Below are positions 7,992 through 17,776 of a stretch of DNA of 64,000 nt, piece by piece (the stretch's first letter is position 1; every line of letters begins with the position of its first letter). Location: NCBI RefSeq assembly GCF_030817655.1, contig NZ_JAUSZM010000003.1, positions 4,898,001-4,962,000 on the forward strand, in the 5' to 3' direction. Made by a program: the position numbers and the translations under genes. This DNA is from Streptomyces sp. V4I2. Lineage in GTDB: Bacteria > Actinomycetota > Actinomycetes > Streptomycetales > Streptomycetaceae. Below the pieces are notes generated by a model. That model did not search any database and was not told the origin of the DNA. It was given only the letters and a program-made list of their open reading frames with translations.

Positions 7992-9107
7992 TCAGTGACT
8001 GGACGGTGCGGGCTGCGTCGGCACGAGTGGCGGCTCTCCGCGAGGCGGATCCCCCGTCTTCCAGGTGTCCCGCCTGCTCGTGCGCCGCCACAGTCGTCCC
8101 AGCGACCGGTAGAAGCGGTCCGGCAGGAACACGGCGTCCGCGATGATCATCACGCCGGAGAAGAGCGGCAGCCCCATGAGGACGGCGATGCCCAGGTGCA
8201 TGCCCAGCAGCATGGTCAGGACCGGGTACTTGAGCCGCCCGAACAGGACGAACGGGAAGGCGACCTGCAGCAGCACTGTCAGGTAGCAGGCGATGGCGAG
8301 CAGTACGTCGTGCTCGTCCGCCATGAGAGAGAGTTCGGGCCAGGGCCGGAACAGGTCGAGGTTCAGGACGTAGTGGAGGGCGGTGCCGTTGCCCCAGGAG
8401 CCGCCCTGCACCTTGTAGAGGCCCGCGGACCCGTAGAGGAAGCAGACCTGGGCCGCGATGACGAACATGCCGCAGTTGTGCAGCACGGACGTCAGGGTCC
8501 GGCGGGAATCGTGGAGCCCGGCCGCGGCCCGGCCCGCCGGCGGAGGCGTGGCTTCGCCTGCGGAGGCTCGGAGACGGGTTCTGCGCGCATCCAGGGACCA
8601 GCGTCGGCCGCATGCCGTGAAGACGAGGTACATGGCCATCAGGAGGACGAGGTTGTCGCCTCCGTCGGTCATGAAGATCGCCCTGGCGTGGAACGACGCC
8701 ACCATGATCGCGAACAGCACGGACACCGCTCGGGTCCGCCAGCCCAGCATGAACAGCGCGGACGTGACGAGAGCTGTCGCGTAACAGACCTCGAAGTACG
8801 CCCGGCTGTCGGACAGGGTGAGGAGGCTGGCCCACCCCGTCTGCCCGAACAGCTGCGTGGCCAGCTCGGGCGTCCACGGTGAACCAGGCCCCCAGATCTC
8901 GTCGCGGTGCGGAAACTCGCGCAGCAGGAAGGCGAGATAGAGCAGCCCGTACCCGATCCGCAGCACGGCCGCGGCGTACAGCGAGACCGGCCGCTCGGTC
9001 AGGACGACGAGCAACGCACCGATCCCCTCCGGTACGCGGCGCGACATGCCCGCGTCCGCCGGCTCGGGAGTACGCCCGCACCGTGTCTGTGCCTGCTCAG
9101 TTTCCAT
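7992..9107 (-). CDS. HTTM-domain membrane protein
   Basis: A 371-residue polytopic protein of the HTTM (horizontally transferred transmembrane, vitamin K gamma-carboxylase-like) family. Signature stretches are AVLRIGYGLLYLAFLLREFPHRDE cut at its start (PHRDEIWGPGSPWTPEL), LMLGWRTRAVSVL-type segments and the MTDGGDNLVLLMAMYL helix. About six to eight membrane helices are expected. The ATG at 9107 overlaps the end of the upstream DUF5819 gene by 11 bases, indicating translational coupling. HTTM proteins often pair with DUF5819 proteins in actinomycetes; their joint role is unknown. The gamma-carboxylase active residues cannot be confirmed by eye. Confidence 0.85.
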   Translation of the reverse strand: METEQAQTRCGRTPEPADAGMSRRVPEGIGALLVVLTERPVSLYAAAVLRIGYGLLYLAFLLREFPHRDEIWGPGSPWTPELATQLFGQTGWASLLTLSDSRAYFEVCYATALVTSALFMLGWRTRAVSVLFAIMVASFHARAIFMTDGGDNLVLLMAMYLVFTACGRRWSLDARRTRLRASAGEATPPPAGRAAAGLHDSRRTLTSVLHNCGMFVIAAQVCFLYGSAGLYKVQGGSWGNGTALHYVLNLDLFRPWPELSLMADEHDVLLAIACYLTVLLQVAFPFVLFGRLKYPVLTMLLGMHLGIAVLMGLPLFSGVMIIADAVFLPDRFYRSLGRLWRRTSRRDTWKTGDPPRGEPPLVPTQPAPSSH

Positions 9108-9870
9108 GGGAGGCCACCTTCCACCAGGGCAGATACCGCGTTTCAGCAGACTTCGGAGCAGCAGCAGCGGACGGGCCGGGGACGCCTGCCGCGGCGGGCG
9201 CCGCGATGGGCACAGTGACCACCCGCAGCTGGACGGACTCGAAGCTGCCACCGCGATGGGCGGCGATGCGATCGGCCGCGATGTTGGTCAGGTACTGCTG
9301 CACCATCAGCGCCCGCTGCGAGCGTGGCTGGTCGTCACCACCGTGGGTTTCGAGGTACGAACTCCATGCCCGCCGCAGCATGTTCTGTGCCGTGTGGCTC
9401 GGGAAGGCGTTGTGCTTCACCGCGGAGTTGTCGACGGCGGTCAGATCGAACCAGCCGCTCACCTGCGCGGTGCCGTCCGGGGTGGTGTGCATGGTCCTCG
9501 CCGAGATCTGCCGGTTGACCGAGTCCGGATCCGGCGCGAAGAGCCGCCAGTTCTGCTCGAACAAGGGGAAGACCCACGCACCGACCTGCCGGCTGTACTG
9601 CTGGGAGAGGGGGTTCGGAGGCGCCACGTGCAGAAACACGAGGAGAACATGGACCAGGGCGGTGGCCAGACAAAGGACCACAGCGACGCTCGTCCCTGCC
9701 TTCAGGATGCTGGGTGGAGGCTTCGAAGACCCATGGAACGCGAGGGCTTCCCCTCCCCGGTCCTGCTGTCCTGTCGGCGGAGTGCCGGTCCGGTCCGGTC
9801 CGTCGACGTCCACCGCTTCAGCGCCACCCAGCACGGCCCCACCCGGCCTTTCCACCCTGGCTTCTCGCAT
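9097..9870 (-). CDS. DUF5819 family protein
   Basis: A 257-residue protein with one N-terminal membrane helix (about residues 58-85, SVAVVLCLATALVHVLLVFLH in part). An exported or periplasm-facing domain follows, carrying the family hallmark PLFEQNWRLFAPDP and, later, RRAWSSYLETH. The ATG has GGGAGAGG four bases upstream. It overlaps the following HTTM gene, and the two form a two-gene unit behind the terminator at 9901-9943. Likely the partner of the HTTM protein; biochemical role unknown. Confidence 0.85.
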   Translation of the reverse strand: MREARVERPGGAVLGGAEAVDVDGPDRTGTPPTGQQDRGGEALAFHGSSKPPPSILKAGTSVAVVLCLATALVHVLLVFLHVAPPNPLSQQYSRQVGAWVFPLFEQNWRLFAPDPDSVNRQISARTMHTTPDGTAQVSGWFDLTAVDNSAVKHNAFPSHTAQNMLRRAWSSYLETHGGDDQPRSQRALMVQQYLTNIAADRIAAHRGGSFESVQLRVVTVPIAAPAAAGVPGPSAAAAPKSAETRYLPWWKVASHGN

Positions 9871-9900
9871 GACCTCTCCCGAGACTTCGCCGACTTCGCC

Positions 9901-9943
9901 AGCGGCGCGCGACGGAATCGACCACGATCCGTCGCGCGCCGCT
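9901..9943 (-). terminator. Strong hairpin downstream of the ice-binding-like gene
   Basis: Perfect 15-bp stem AGCGGCGCGCGACGG (9901-9915) pairing with 9929-9943 around a 13-base loop. It lies 22 bases beyond the stop of the DUF3494 gene and about 30 bases before the DUF5819 start, so it probably ends the former transcript. Confidence 0.75.
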
Positions 9944-9965
9944 CGCCCTGCTTGCTCACTTGGAG

Positions 9966-11189
9966 CTAGGCAGCCTTCTTGTGGTGATCGTCGTGATCGC
10001 TGCCGTAGCCCTCGGGCTTGTCGGGCTTGCCGGGTTTGCCGGGCTGTCCCGCATGTCCGTCGTGCTCATCGGGCTTGTCGTTGTGATCATGGTCGCCGGG
10101 CTTGCCGGGCTTCTCCTCGTGGTCGTGGTCGCCGTTTCCACCGATCACGCCACCGATCACGCCACCGTTCACGCCACCGATCACGCCACCGTTCACGCCA
10201 CCGTTCACGCCGCCATTCACGCCGCCCGTAGTGGCGCCCGCGACCAGGCCACCCAGCACGCCGCCGGTGGTTCCACCCGTCGTCAGGACGCCACCCTGGC
10301 CGCCACCGGTCCCGCCGCCCGTCGGCACACCGGCGATGACGCCGACCGTGGTGCTGCCCGTGGTGCCGCCCGTGGTGCCCGCCGTGGTGTCACCTGTCGT
10401 GGCACCGGCGATCACACCACCCGAGACCAGACCGCCGACGGTACCGCCGGCGGCGCACGTACCCCGGTCGATCCTGTTGGTGTCCAGCGTCACCGCGCCG
10501 TTGCGGGCCAGCGCCCGGCCGTCGATGGACGCTCCCGTGGTGGCACTGATCGAGGTCATTGCCATGATGGTGCCTACGAAGTCCGTGCCGGTACCGAGCG
10601 TGGCCGAACTGCCGACCTGCCAGAACACGTTGCACGGCGAGGCCCCGTTGATGAGGCTCACCTGGCTGTTGGTTGCCGTCGTCAGACCCGAACCGACCTG
10701 GAACACCCAGACGGCGTTGGGGTCGCCCTCGGCGTCCAGGGTGAGGGTGCCGGTGAGCCCGAGGGTGGAGGGTGCGGTGTAGACGCCCGGCACCAGTGTC
10801 AGGCCACCAGCGTCCGGCGGAAGGGCCGCATCAGTGGCCTGTCCGGCTGCGTCGTTGTACGCCGCGACCAGGTCCGTCTTGGCTTGCGCCGCGACTGCGT
10901 TCGCGCGGTGCTGGGCCCCGAGCACAATGCCCGGCGGGAAGCCGGAGACTGCCGATCCCGGGTGCACTCCGAGGTTCCCGGTGATCACCGAGGGACCGGT
11001 GTTGGTGACCGCGGAGCCGGCCAGCACCGCGAAGCTGCCCGCCGTTTCCAGGTCCACGGGTGTGGCGAGGGCGTTTGCGCGCGTCGGCGTCATCGCGAGG
11101 ACCACAGCGGCGATCACCACCGCCGTTACCGCCGCGATCCACACCGACATGGTGCGCCTTACCGGCGCGTCGGAGATATTCAGCGTCAT
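9966..11189 (-). CDS. Secreted DUF3494 (ice-binding-like) protein with glycine-rich repeat tail
   Basis: A 407-residue protein. The signal/anchor segment is at about residues 13-40 (RRTMSVWIAAVTAVVIAAVV, then a TRANA cleavage-type site). A DUF3494 beta-solenoid follows (about 45-250), with family landmarks SFAVLAGSAVTNTGPSVI, GNLGVHPGSAV, LVPGVYTAPSTLGLTG, VFQVGSGLTTATNSQ and FVGTIMAMTSIS. The last 130 residues are low-complexity Gly/Thr/Val and then NGGV/IGGV repeats, ending in a His/Asp/Lys-rich tail. DUF3494 proteins are ice-binding adhesins in cold organisms, but many actinomycete members have unknown function. The ATG at 11189 is served by AAGGAG about 11 bases upstream. The tail might be a wall spacer; no sorting motif was seen. 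Confidence 0.85.
   Translation of the reverse strand: MTLNISDAPVRRTMSVWIAAVTAVVIAAVVLAMTPTRANALATPVDLETAGSFAVLAGSAVTNTGPSVITGNLGVHPGSAVSGFPPGIVLGAQHRANAVAAQAKTDLVAAYNDAAGQATDAALPPDAGGLTLVPGVYTAPSTLGLTGTLTLDAEGDPNAVWVFQVGSGLTTATNSQVSLINGASPCNVFWQVGSSATLGTGTDFVGTIMAMTSISATTGASIDGRALARNGAVTLDTNRIDRGTCAAGGTVGGLVSGGVIAGATTGDTTAGTTGGTTGSTTVGVIAGVPTGGGTGGGQGGVLTTGGTTGGVLGGLVAGATTGGVNGGVNGGVNGGVIGGVNGGVIGGVIGGNGDHDHEEKPGKPGDHDHNDKPDEHDGHAGQPGKPGKPDKPEGYGSDHDDHHKKAA
10138..10222. repeat. 12-bp minisatellite inside the ice-binding-like gene
   Basis: Seven near-identical 12-base units, GATCACGCCACC alternating with GTTCACGCCACC, encode the NGGV/IGGV repeats of the protein tail on the minus strand. Both unit types are interleaved, as expected from unit duplication. 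Copy number is likely variable between strains. Confidence 0.85.
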
Positions 11190-12183
11190 CGAGGGGCCAA
11201 CTCCTTTTTGCGGATGGTCTTGGCGGTTCCCGGTCACACAGAATCGCCTGTTTCTGGCGTTGGCATATTACTGAGGAGTGTGACGGTCGATGATTTCCCG
11301 GAGCCGGTTCTCCGGAATTACTGAATAGGCAGCAAAATTCACAGGAATGCCTAATGGGCCGGGTGGCCCCAAAATCGCAATTGTCGCCGGGGGCGTCCGC
11401 CCGGCGCAGTCGGCGGTACCGGAGAAACACCACGAGAAGATCACGTATGCCCCGCACAGGAGGTGGCCATTCCGCTGGGTGCCGCCCGAAGCGAGGCCAC
11501 TTCGCGATCTTGGGATTTTCGACGAGGATCCGGCCGCCACCTGCGCTTATCTGATGGGCGAGGGCATGGTCGCGATAGACAGGCCGCGCGCGACGCACCC
11601 GGCACAGCCAAGTCGGCACGTCACGGTGTTCGGTGACTGGCAGGCCGAAGGAAAGCGCGCGGCGATGCGTCGCTCGGGATATACCCGAACAGCGCTGTCC
11701 GCGGTAATATTGACTGTGGGTCGGTTCACTCTCACGTGCAACCGCCCGGAAGGGCGACTCCGGCGTGTTTGCGCCGGAGTCGTTGTCGTCGGACCTCACC
11801 TGCGTCGCTTCAGTGCGTGTGCCGCGCGCGGGAGTTCTTCGTACAGCAGCCGGCCGATGCGATCAACGGCGAGAACGCGCCTGGAGAAGACCCTCAGAAC
11901 CTGCGCGCCGCCGCCCGGCATCTCATGGGCTGGTGCCGAGGGAGCCGGTTCCGGCGTCCGTGGCTCAACCACGTTGGAGGGGGGGTGGTGTCGAAGCTGC
12001 ACGAGGTCCTGGACCGACGTGGCTCGGGGATCTCTTCTGAGCCACCCCCCTTGGTCGCGCTCTCGCCGTATCGCGACAGCAGACCGACCCAACGCTGCGT
12101 AGCGTACGGGCAGCCTCTGACAGCCGGGCCGCACCGCCGGTGCATCACATGCCGGCACAGAGAGAACCCGTAGGGTCCCTCCC
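11190..12183. other. Long region without a supported gene
   Basis: Nearly 1 kb upstream of the ice-binding-like gene. The first 170 bases are noticeably AT-richer than the surroundings (for example around 11262-11345) and presumably hold its promoter. The rest has open frames on both strands with weak codon bias, mixed amino-acid composition and no ribosome binding site; none resembles a known protein. A G-run near 11980 and a complementary C-run near 12045 (GGGGGGTGG / CCACCCCCC) form a distant inverted repeat of unknown meaning. Confidence 0.5.
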
Positions 12184-12408
12184 ATGGTGACTGCGACTGT
12201 CCGCGAGTGGAGCGACGAGGAAGGGTGGGGCGTGCTCGACTCGCCCGAGACTCCCGGCGGCTGCTTCGGCCACTTCTCCGACATCCGGACAACCGGCTTC
12301 CGCACACTGTCGCCCGGGCAGCAGGTCGATCTCACATGGGAAGCCCCCGGCTTCGAACAGGACGGCTACGACTACCGCGCGGTGAGCATCGTGCCTCGGC
12401 CTGCCTGA
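12184..12408 (+). CDS. Cold-shock-domain-like small protein
   Basis: A 74-residue protein beginning TATVREWSDEEGWGVLDS, followed by GGCFGHFSDI and GQQVDLTWE. This is the layout of a cold-shock/OB-fold nucleic-acid binding protein (strand 1 with WGVL, then HFS) but with a diverged RNP motif, since the usual K-G-F-G-F-I and V-F-V-H-F are only partly kept. A Streptomyces-specific CSD variant is the best reading. It is a single gene immediately upstream of the xylanase relic. Confidence 0.75.
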   Translation: MVTATVREWSDEEGWGVLDSPETPGGCFGHFSDIRTTGFRTLSPGQQVDLTWEAPGFEQDGYDYRAVSIVPRPA

Positions 12409-12436
12409 CACCCACACCTGACATCAACGATGTCGC

Positions 12437-12676
12437 ACGTTCACATCCCTCGGCAGCTTCGACTACTACATGATCATGGCGACCGAGGGATACCAGAGCA
12501 GCGGCAACTCCAACATCACGGTGGGCGGCACCACCGGCGGCGGTGGCGGCACCGGAAGCGGATGCACGGCCTCCCTGTCCGCCGGGCAGCAGTGGAGCGA
12601 CCGCTACAGCCTCAAGGTCGCGGTCTCCGGCTCCAGCAACTGGACCTGGCCGACCGTCTCCTGCAGCACCAGCTGA
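12437..12676 (+). pseudogene. Relic of a GH11 endo-1,4-beta-xylanase with CBM2
   Basis: In one frame the DNA reads GSFDYYMIMATEGYQSSGNS, the very C-terminus of a family 11 xylanase, then a glycine linker (GGTTGGGGGTGSG). After the linker comes the start of a CBM2 cellulose-binding domain (CTASLSAGQQWSDRYSL, AVSGSSNWT). This jumps directly to its end, WTWPTVSCSTS, and a stop. The xylanase catalytic body is absent upstream, and about 50 residues of the CBM2 middle are missing in frame. CBM2 domains normally have two NWT/NWTW-like sites at these positions, so recombination between the short repeated AACTGGAC would explain the internal loss. No start codon or signal peptide remains. Confidence 0.85.
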
Positions 12677-12689
12677 CCGCTGGCCACCT

Positions 12690-12720
12690 GTGGCGCGGCG
12701 GGTCCTTGCCGCCGCGCCAC
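12690..12720. terminator. Bidirectional hairpin after the xylanase relic
   Basis: Perfect 12-bp stem GTGGCGCGGCGG (12690-12701) with its complement at 12709-12720 and a 7-base loop. It sits between the relic's stop and the convergent UvrA-like gene, so it can terminate both. Confidence 0.75.
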
Positions 12721-12738
12721 CCGTCCCGAAGAACTCCG

Positions 12739-15132
<2,394 letters not shown>

Positions 15133-15240
15133 CGTCTCTCCATCTGTCGGTCGGGTCCGCACGTCGCGGGAAACCCCGGCAGCCACGCCGCTTCGGCCCG
15201 TGGCGTGTGGGTGCGGGTCACGGCTGAGACGCCGGACGGC

Positions 15241-15654
15241 TCAGGTCAGCTCCTGGATGCGGATCAGGTTGCCCGCGGGATCGCGGAAAGCGCAGTCGCG
15301 GATGCCGTACGGCTGCTTGGTGGGCTCCTGGACGACCTCGGCGCTGTCGGCGGCCTGCACCCGCTCGAAGACGCCGTCGAGGTCCCGGGTGGCCAGCAGG
15401 ATCCAGCCGTAGGTGCCCTTGGCCATCATCTCGGCGATGGTGCGGCGCTCGTCGTCGGTGATGCCGGGGTCGGCGGCCGGCGGTGCCAGGAGGATGGACG
15501 TGTCGGGCTGGCCGACGGGGCCGACCGTGATCCAGCGCATCGTGCCCTGTCCGACGTCGCTGCGGACCTCGAAGCCGAGGGCGTCGCGGTAGAAGGCCAG
15601 GGCGGCCTCCGGGTCGTCGTGCGGAAGGGAGCTCGTATGAATGGTGATGTCCAT
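15241..15654 (-). CDS. VOC-superfamily (glyoxalase-like) protein
   Basis: A 137-residue single-domain VOC protein: ITIHTSSLPHDDPEAALAFY at the N-terminus, DALGFEVRSDVG, and the closing metal-site strand DCAFRDPAGNLIRIQE. The His of the first strand and Glu of the last are in place for metal binding. It lies 10 bases downstream of the AraC-type gene, a pairing frequent in actinomycetes where the VOC protein may bind or detoxify the small molecule sensed. The substrate is unknown. Confidence 0.85.
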   Translation of the reverse strand: MDITIHTSSLPHDDPEAALAFYRDALGFEVRSDVGQGTMRWITVGPVGQPDTSILLAPPAADPGITDDERRTIAEMMAKGTYGWILLATRDLDGVFERVQAADSAEVVQEPTKQPYGIRDCAFRDPAGNLIRIQELT

Positions 15655-15664
15655 GGCTGTCACG

Positions 15665-16108
15665 CTAGGCGGGGCTCGCGGTCGGCGCTTCTCGATTCCT
15701 GATCGGCCTGGTCACTTGTTTCGCCACGCAGGACGGCATGCCCGCCGTCGCGCGTGCCGCCTCGCGCCGGTAGACGCTGGGCGGCATCCCGACCAGTTCG
15801 GTGAAGCGGGTGCTGAAGGTGCCCAGCGAGGAGCAGCCGACCTCGAAGCAGACCTCGGTGACGCTGAGGTCCCCACGCCGCAGCAGCGCCATCGCGCGCT
15901 CGATGCGCCGGGTCATGAGATAGCCGTACGGCGATTCTCCGTAGGCGCGCCGGAACTCGCGGCTGAGGTGCCCGGCCGACATGTGCGCGCCGCGGGCGAG
16001 TGCCTCGACGTCCAGCGGCTGCGCGTACTCCCGGTCGATCCGGTCGCGGACGCGACGCAGCCGCGCGAGGTCGCGCAGGTGCTGCGTCGCGTCGGGTCTG
16101 CTGGTCAC
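15665..16108 (-). CDS. AraC-family transcriptional regulator (DNA-binding domain only)
   Basis: A 147-residue protein made almost only of the AraC double helix-turn-helix: LDVEALARGAHMSAGHLSRE (first HTH), then VTEVCFEVGCSSLGTFSTRF and the signature GMPPSVYRR. No ligand domain is present. It is first in the AraC-VOC(-UvrA-like) run and probably its activator. It starts with GTG and no strong ribosome binding site is visible, so it may be leaderless or weakly translated. Confidence 0.88.
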   Translation of the reverse strand: MTSRPDATQHLRDLARLRRVRDRIDREYAQPLDVEALARGAHMSAGHLSREFRRAYGESPYGYLMTRRIERAMALLRRGDLSVTEVCFEVGCSSLGTFSTRFTELVGMPPSVYRREAARATAGMPSCVAKQVTRPIRNREAPTASPA

Positions 16109-16137
16109 CCGCGAAATCGTGCCACGGCGCGACGGCG

Positions 16138-16337
16138 TTGCCTAGCGCCGGTGGCGTCCCGCTCCGCTCGGCGCTGTCGGCCATGCCCTTGGTCCAGTAC
16201 GCCGTTTTGTACCGCTGCTCGTTTTCCGGCTCTTTCAGCAGGCCGACCCTGAATTGCTGCCTCAACTGATCGCGTTCGGCACCCGGCGGCACGAGTCGTG
16301 CGATGAGGTCCACCAGCGCGCGGGCCACTGGGGCCAC
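16138..16337 (-). pseudogene. Coding-like remnant of unknown protein
   Basis: On the minus strand a GTG-initiated frame gives protein-like sequence (VDLIARLVPPGAERDQLRQQ, VGLLKEPENEQRYKTAYWTK) for about 65 residues. It then runs on, in an unlikely composition, into the AraC gene. The first part has the look of a real N-terminal region; the sensible reading stops near the AraC gene. No homologue is recognised. A truncated gene or small orphan protein are both possible. Confidence 0.3.
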
Positions 16338-16436
16338 CAGAATTGGCCTGCCGTATCACCCGGGTGGGCACCTTCGACAGGGCGGCGAATGAACAGTCCA
16401 GTTCCTGACCGCCTCGCCGTCCCGACGAACGCGGGC

Positions 16437-17669
16437 TCACTGCCCCAGCGGCGTCGGCGGCCTCCTCGTGTCGGAGACCGGGGCCGGGGCCAGCGGACGG
16501 GCCGTCGTGGCCCGTTCCTTGGTGAGGGCGCCGGTGATCCGGTGCGCGAGGAGAGGGTCCGCCGGGAGGACGTGGGAGGCGAACCAGCGGGCGGGAGCCG
16601 GGTCGGGGGACGGCTCCACGAACTCCGCGCCGGCGTAGTCGTCGAGCGGGGGATCGTAGATGTAGCCGCAGACGATGCCGTGGTTCACGAGGCGCTCCAC
16701 GAGGGCGTCCCGGTTGTCGACCAGGAGCGGCGCGCGGAAGAGGGGGAACGGGCCGTTGTGGGCGGCCCGGTCGCGCAGGGCCGGGGAGGCCCAGGGCGTA
16801 CCCGAGAGGAAGGTGACACCGGCCCTGCGATGGGCGAGGTCGGTGTCGAGCCGGGCCATGCGCAGGGCCAACTGGCCTCGGACCAGGGCCCCGTGACGGG
16901 TGCGGAAGTCGTGCAGGTCGACGCGGACCCATGGTTCGTACGCGGTCAGGTTCGGCGCCCGCAGTGCGGAGGCGGTCAGGCGCGGGGCGTGCAGGGCCAT
17001 GCGGAAGTCGTCGCGTTCGAGGAGGCCGAGGCGCTGCATCGTCCGCCATGCCGGGCGGACCAGGCGGAGGGTGCGGACGGCCGAGCGGGCCAGGGGGCGC
17101 AGGGTCGCGGCCAGGTCGGCGCGCAGACGGGTCGGTTCGAGCAGGTCGTCGCGCAGGAGCTCCAGCTCGCGCCGGGTGCGGGCGTCCTCGACGACGAGGA
17201 AGCCGCCCGCCATCGCCGCCACGTGCTTGGAGAGGCTGAAGGCCGCCGCCCTGCCGAAGGTGCCGATCGGCTGTCCGTCGACGTGCGTGCCGATCGCGTG
17301 GGCCGCGTCCTCGATCAGCGGGATGCCCAACTCGTCGCAGCGCAGGCGTAGTTCGCCGACCCGGTCGGGTACCCCGTACAGGTTCGTGGTCAGCACCGCG
17401 TCCACGTTCCGCCAGGTGGCCTCCGGTACGGCGGCCGGGTCGATGTTGCCGTCCCAGGCCGACACCGGGGCCTGTACCGGGCGCAGTCCGGCCGCCAGGA
17501 CGACGAAGAGGATCACGTCGTCGTTCACCGGCGACATCAGCACCCGGCCGCCGGGCCGGCACCAGCGCCGCAGCGCCAGATAGAGGGCCAGCCGCGCCGA
17601 GGGCGTGTAGACGCATTCGCGTCCGAGTCGCCGTGTCATCGTCGCAGCGAGCCGCGATCCGTACGGCAT
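16437..17669 (-). CDS. DegT/DnrJ/EryC1/StrS-type PLP enzyme
   Basis: A 410-residue protein of the sugar aminotransferase/dehydratase fold. A glycine-rich region (CRPGGRVLMSPVNDDV), TNLYGVPDRV, LIEDAAHAIGTHVDGQPIG and the PLP lysine in AAFSLSKHVAAMAGG are all in family order. The ATG at 17669 has GGAAGAGG nearby. The C-terminal 200 residues diverge from characterised sugar aminotransferases. The upstream neighbour on the same strand is a CelD/BcsL-type acetyltransferase, 107 bases away, and the gap contains 11-bp direct repeats. Together they suggest modification of a surface glycan or secreted sugar, by inference. The dehydratase subgroup cannot be excluded, although the active-site Lys is present. 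Confidence 0.8.
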   Translation of the reverse strand: MPYGSRLAATMTRRLGRECVYTPSARLALYLALRRWCRPGGRVLMSPVNDDVILFVVLAAGLRPVQAPVSAWDGNIDPAAVPEATWRNVDAVLTTNLYGVPDRVGELRLRCDELGIPLIEDAAHAIGTHVDGQPIGTFGRAAAFSLSKHVAAMAGGFLVVEDARTRRELELLRDDLLEPTRLRADLAATLRPLARSAVRTLRLVRPAWRTMQRLGLLERDDFRMALHAPRLTASALRAPNLTAYEPWVRVDLHDFRTRHGALVRGQLALRMARLDTDLAHRRAGVTFLSGTPWASPALRDRAAHNGPFPLFRAPLLVDNRDALVERLVNHGIVCGYIYDPPLDDYAGAEFVEPSPDPAPARWFASHVLPADPLLAHRITGALTKERATTARPLAPAPVSDTRRPPTPLGQ

Positions 17670-17680
17670 CGTCACCTCTT

Positions 17681-17745
17681 CCTGAAGAGCCGTCGAGGAG
17701 CCATCGAAGAGCCTCAGAGAGCCACAGAAGAGTCTTTGAGGAGTC
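17681..17745. promoter_or_regulatory. Six 11-bp direct repeats upstream of the DegT-type gene
   Basis: Consecutive units CCTGAAGAGCC, GTCGAGGAGCC, ATCGAAGAGCC, TCAGAGAGCC (10 bases), ACAGAAGAGTC and TTTGAGGAGTC share the core GARGAGYC at one-helical-turn spacing. They end about 12 bases before the start codon's leader. Direct repeats at 11-bp spacing are the classical binding pattern of SARP regulators, but they could also be a degenerate repeat or repeated Shine-Dalgarno-like sequence on the opposite strand. Confidence 0.5.
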
Positions 17746-17776
17746 GCGAAGGGAAGGGAAAGGCTGAGCGGTCCGC

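Noticed and set aside
11347..12102. 251-codon plus-strand frame between the ice-binding and cold-shock genes
   Set aside because: Mixed third-position bias, no ribosome binding site and no recognisable segment.
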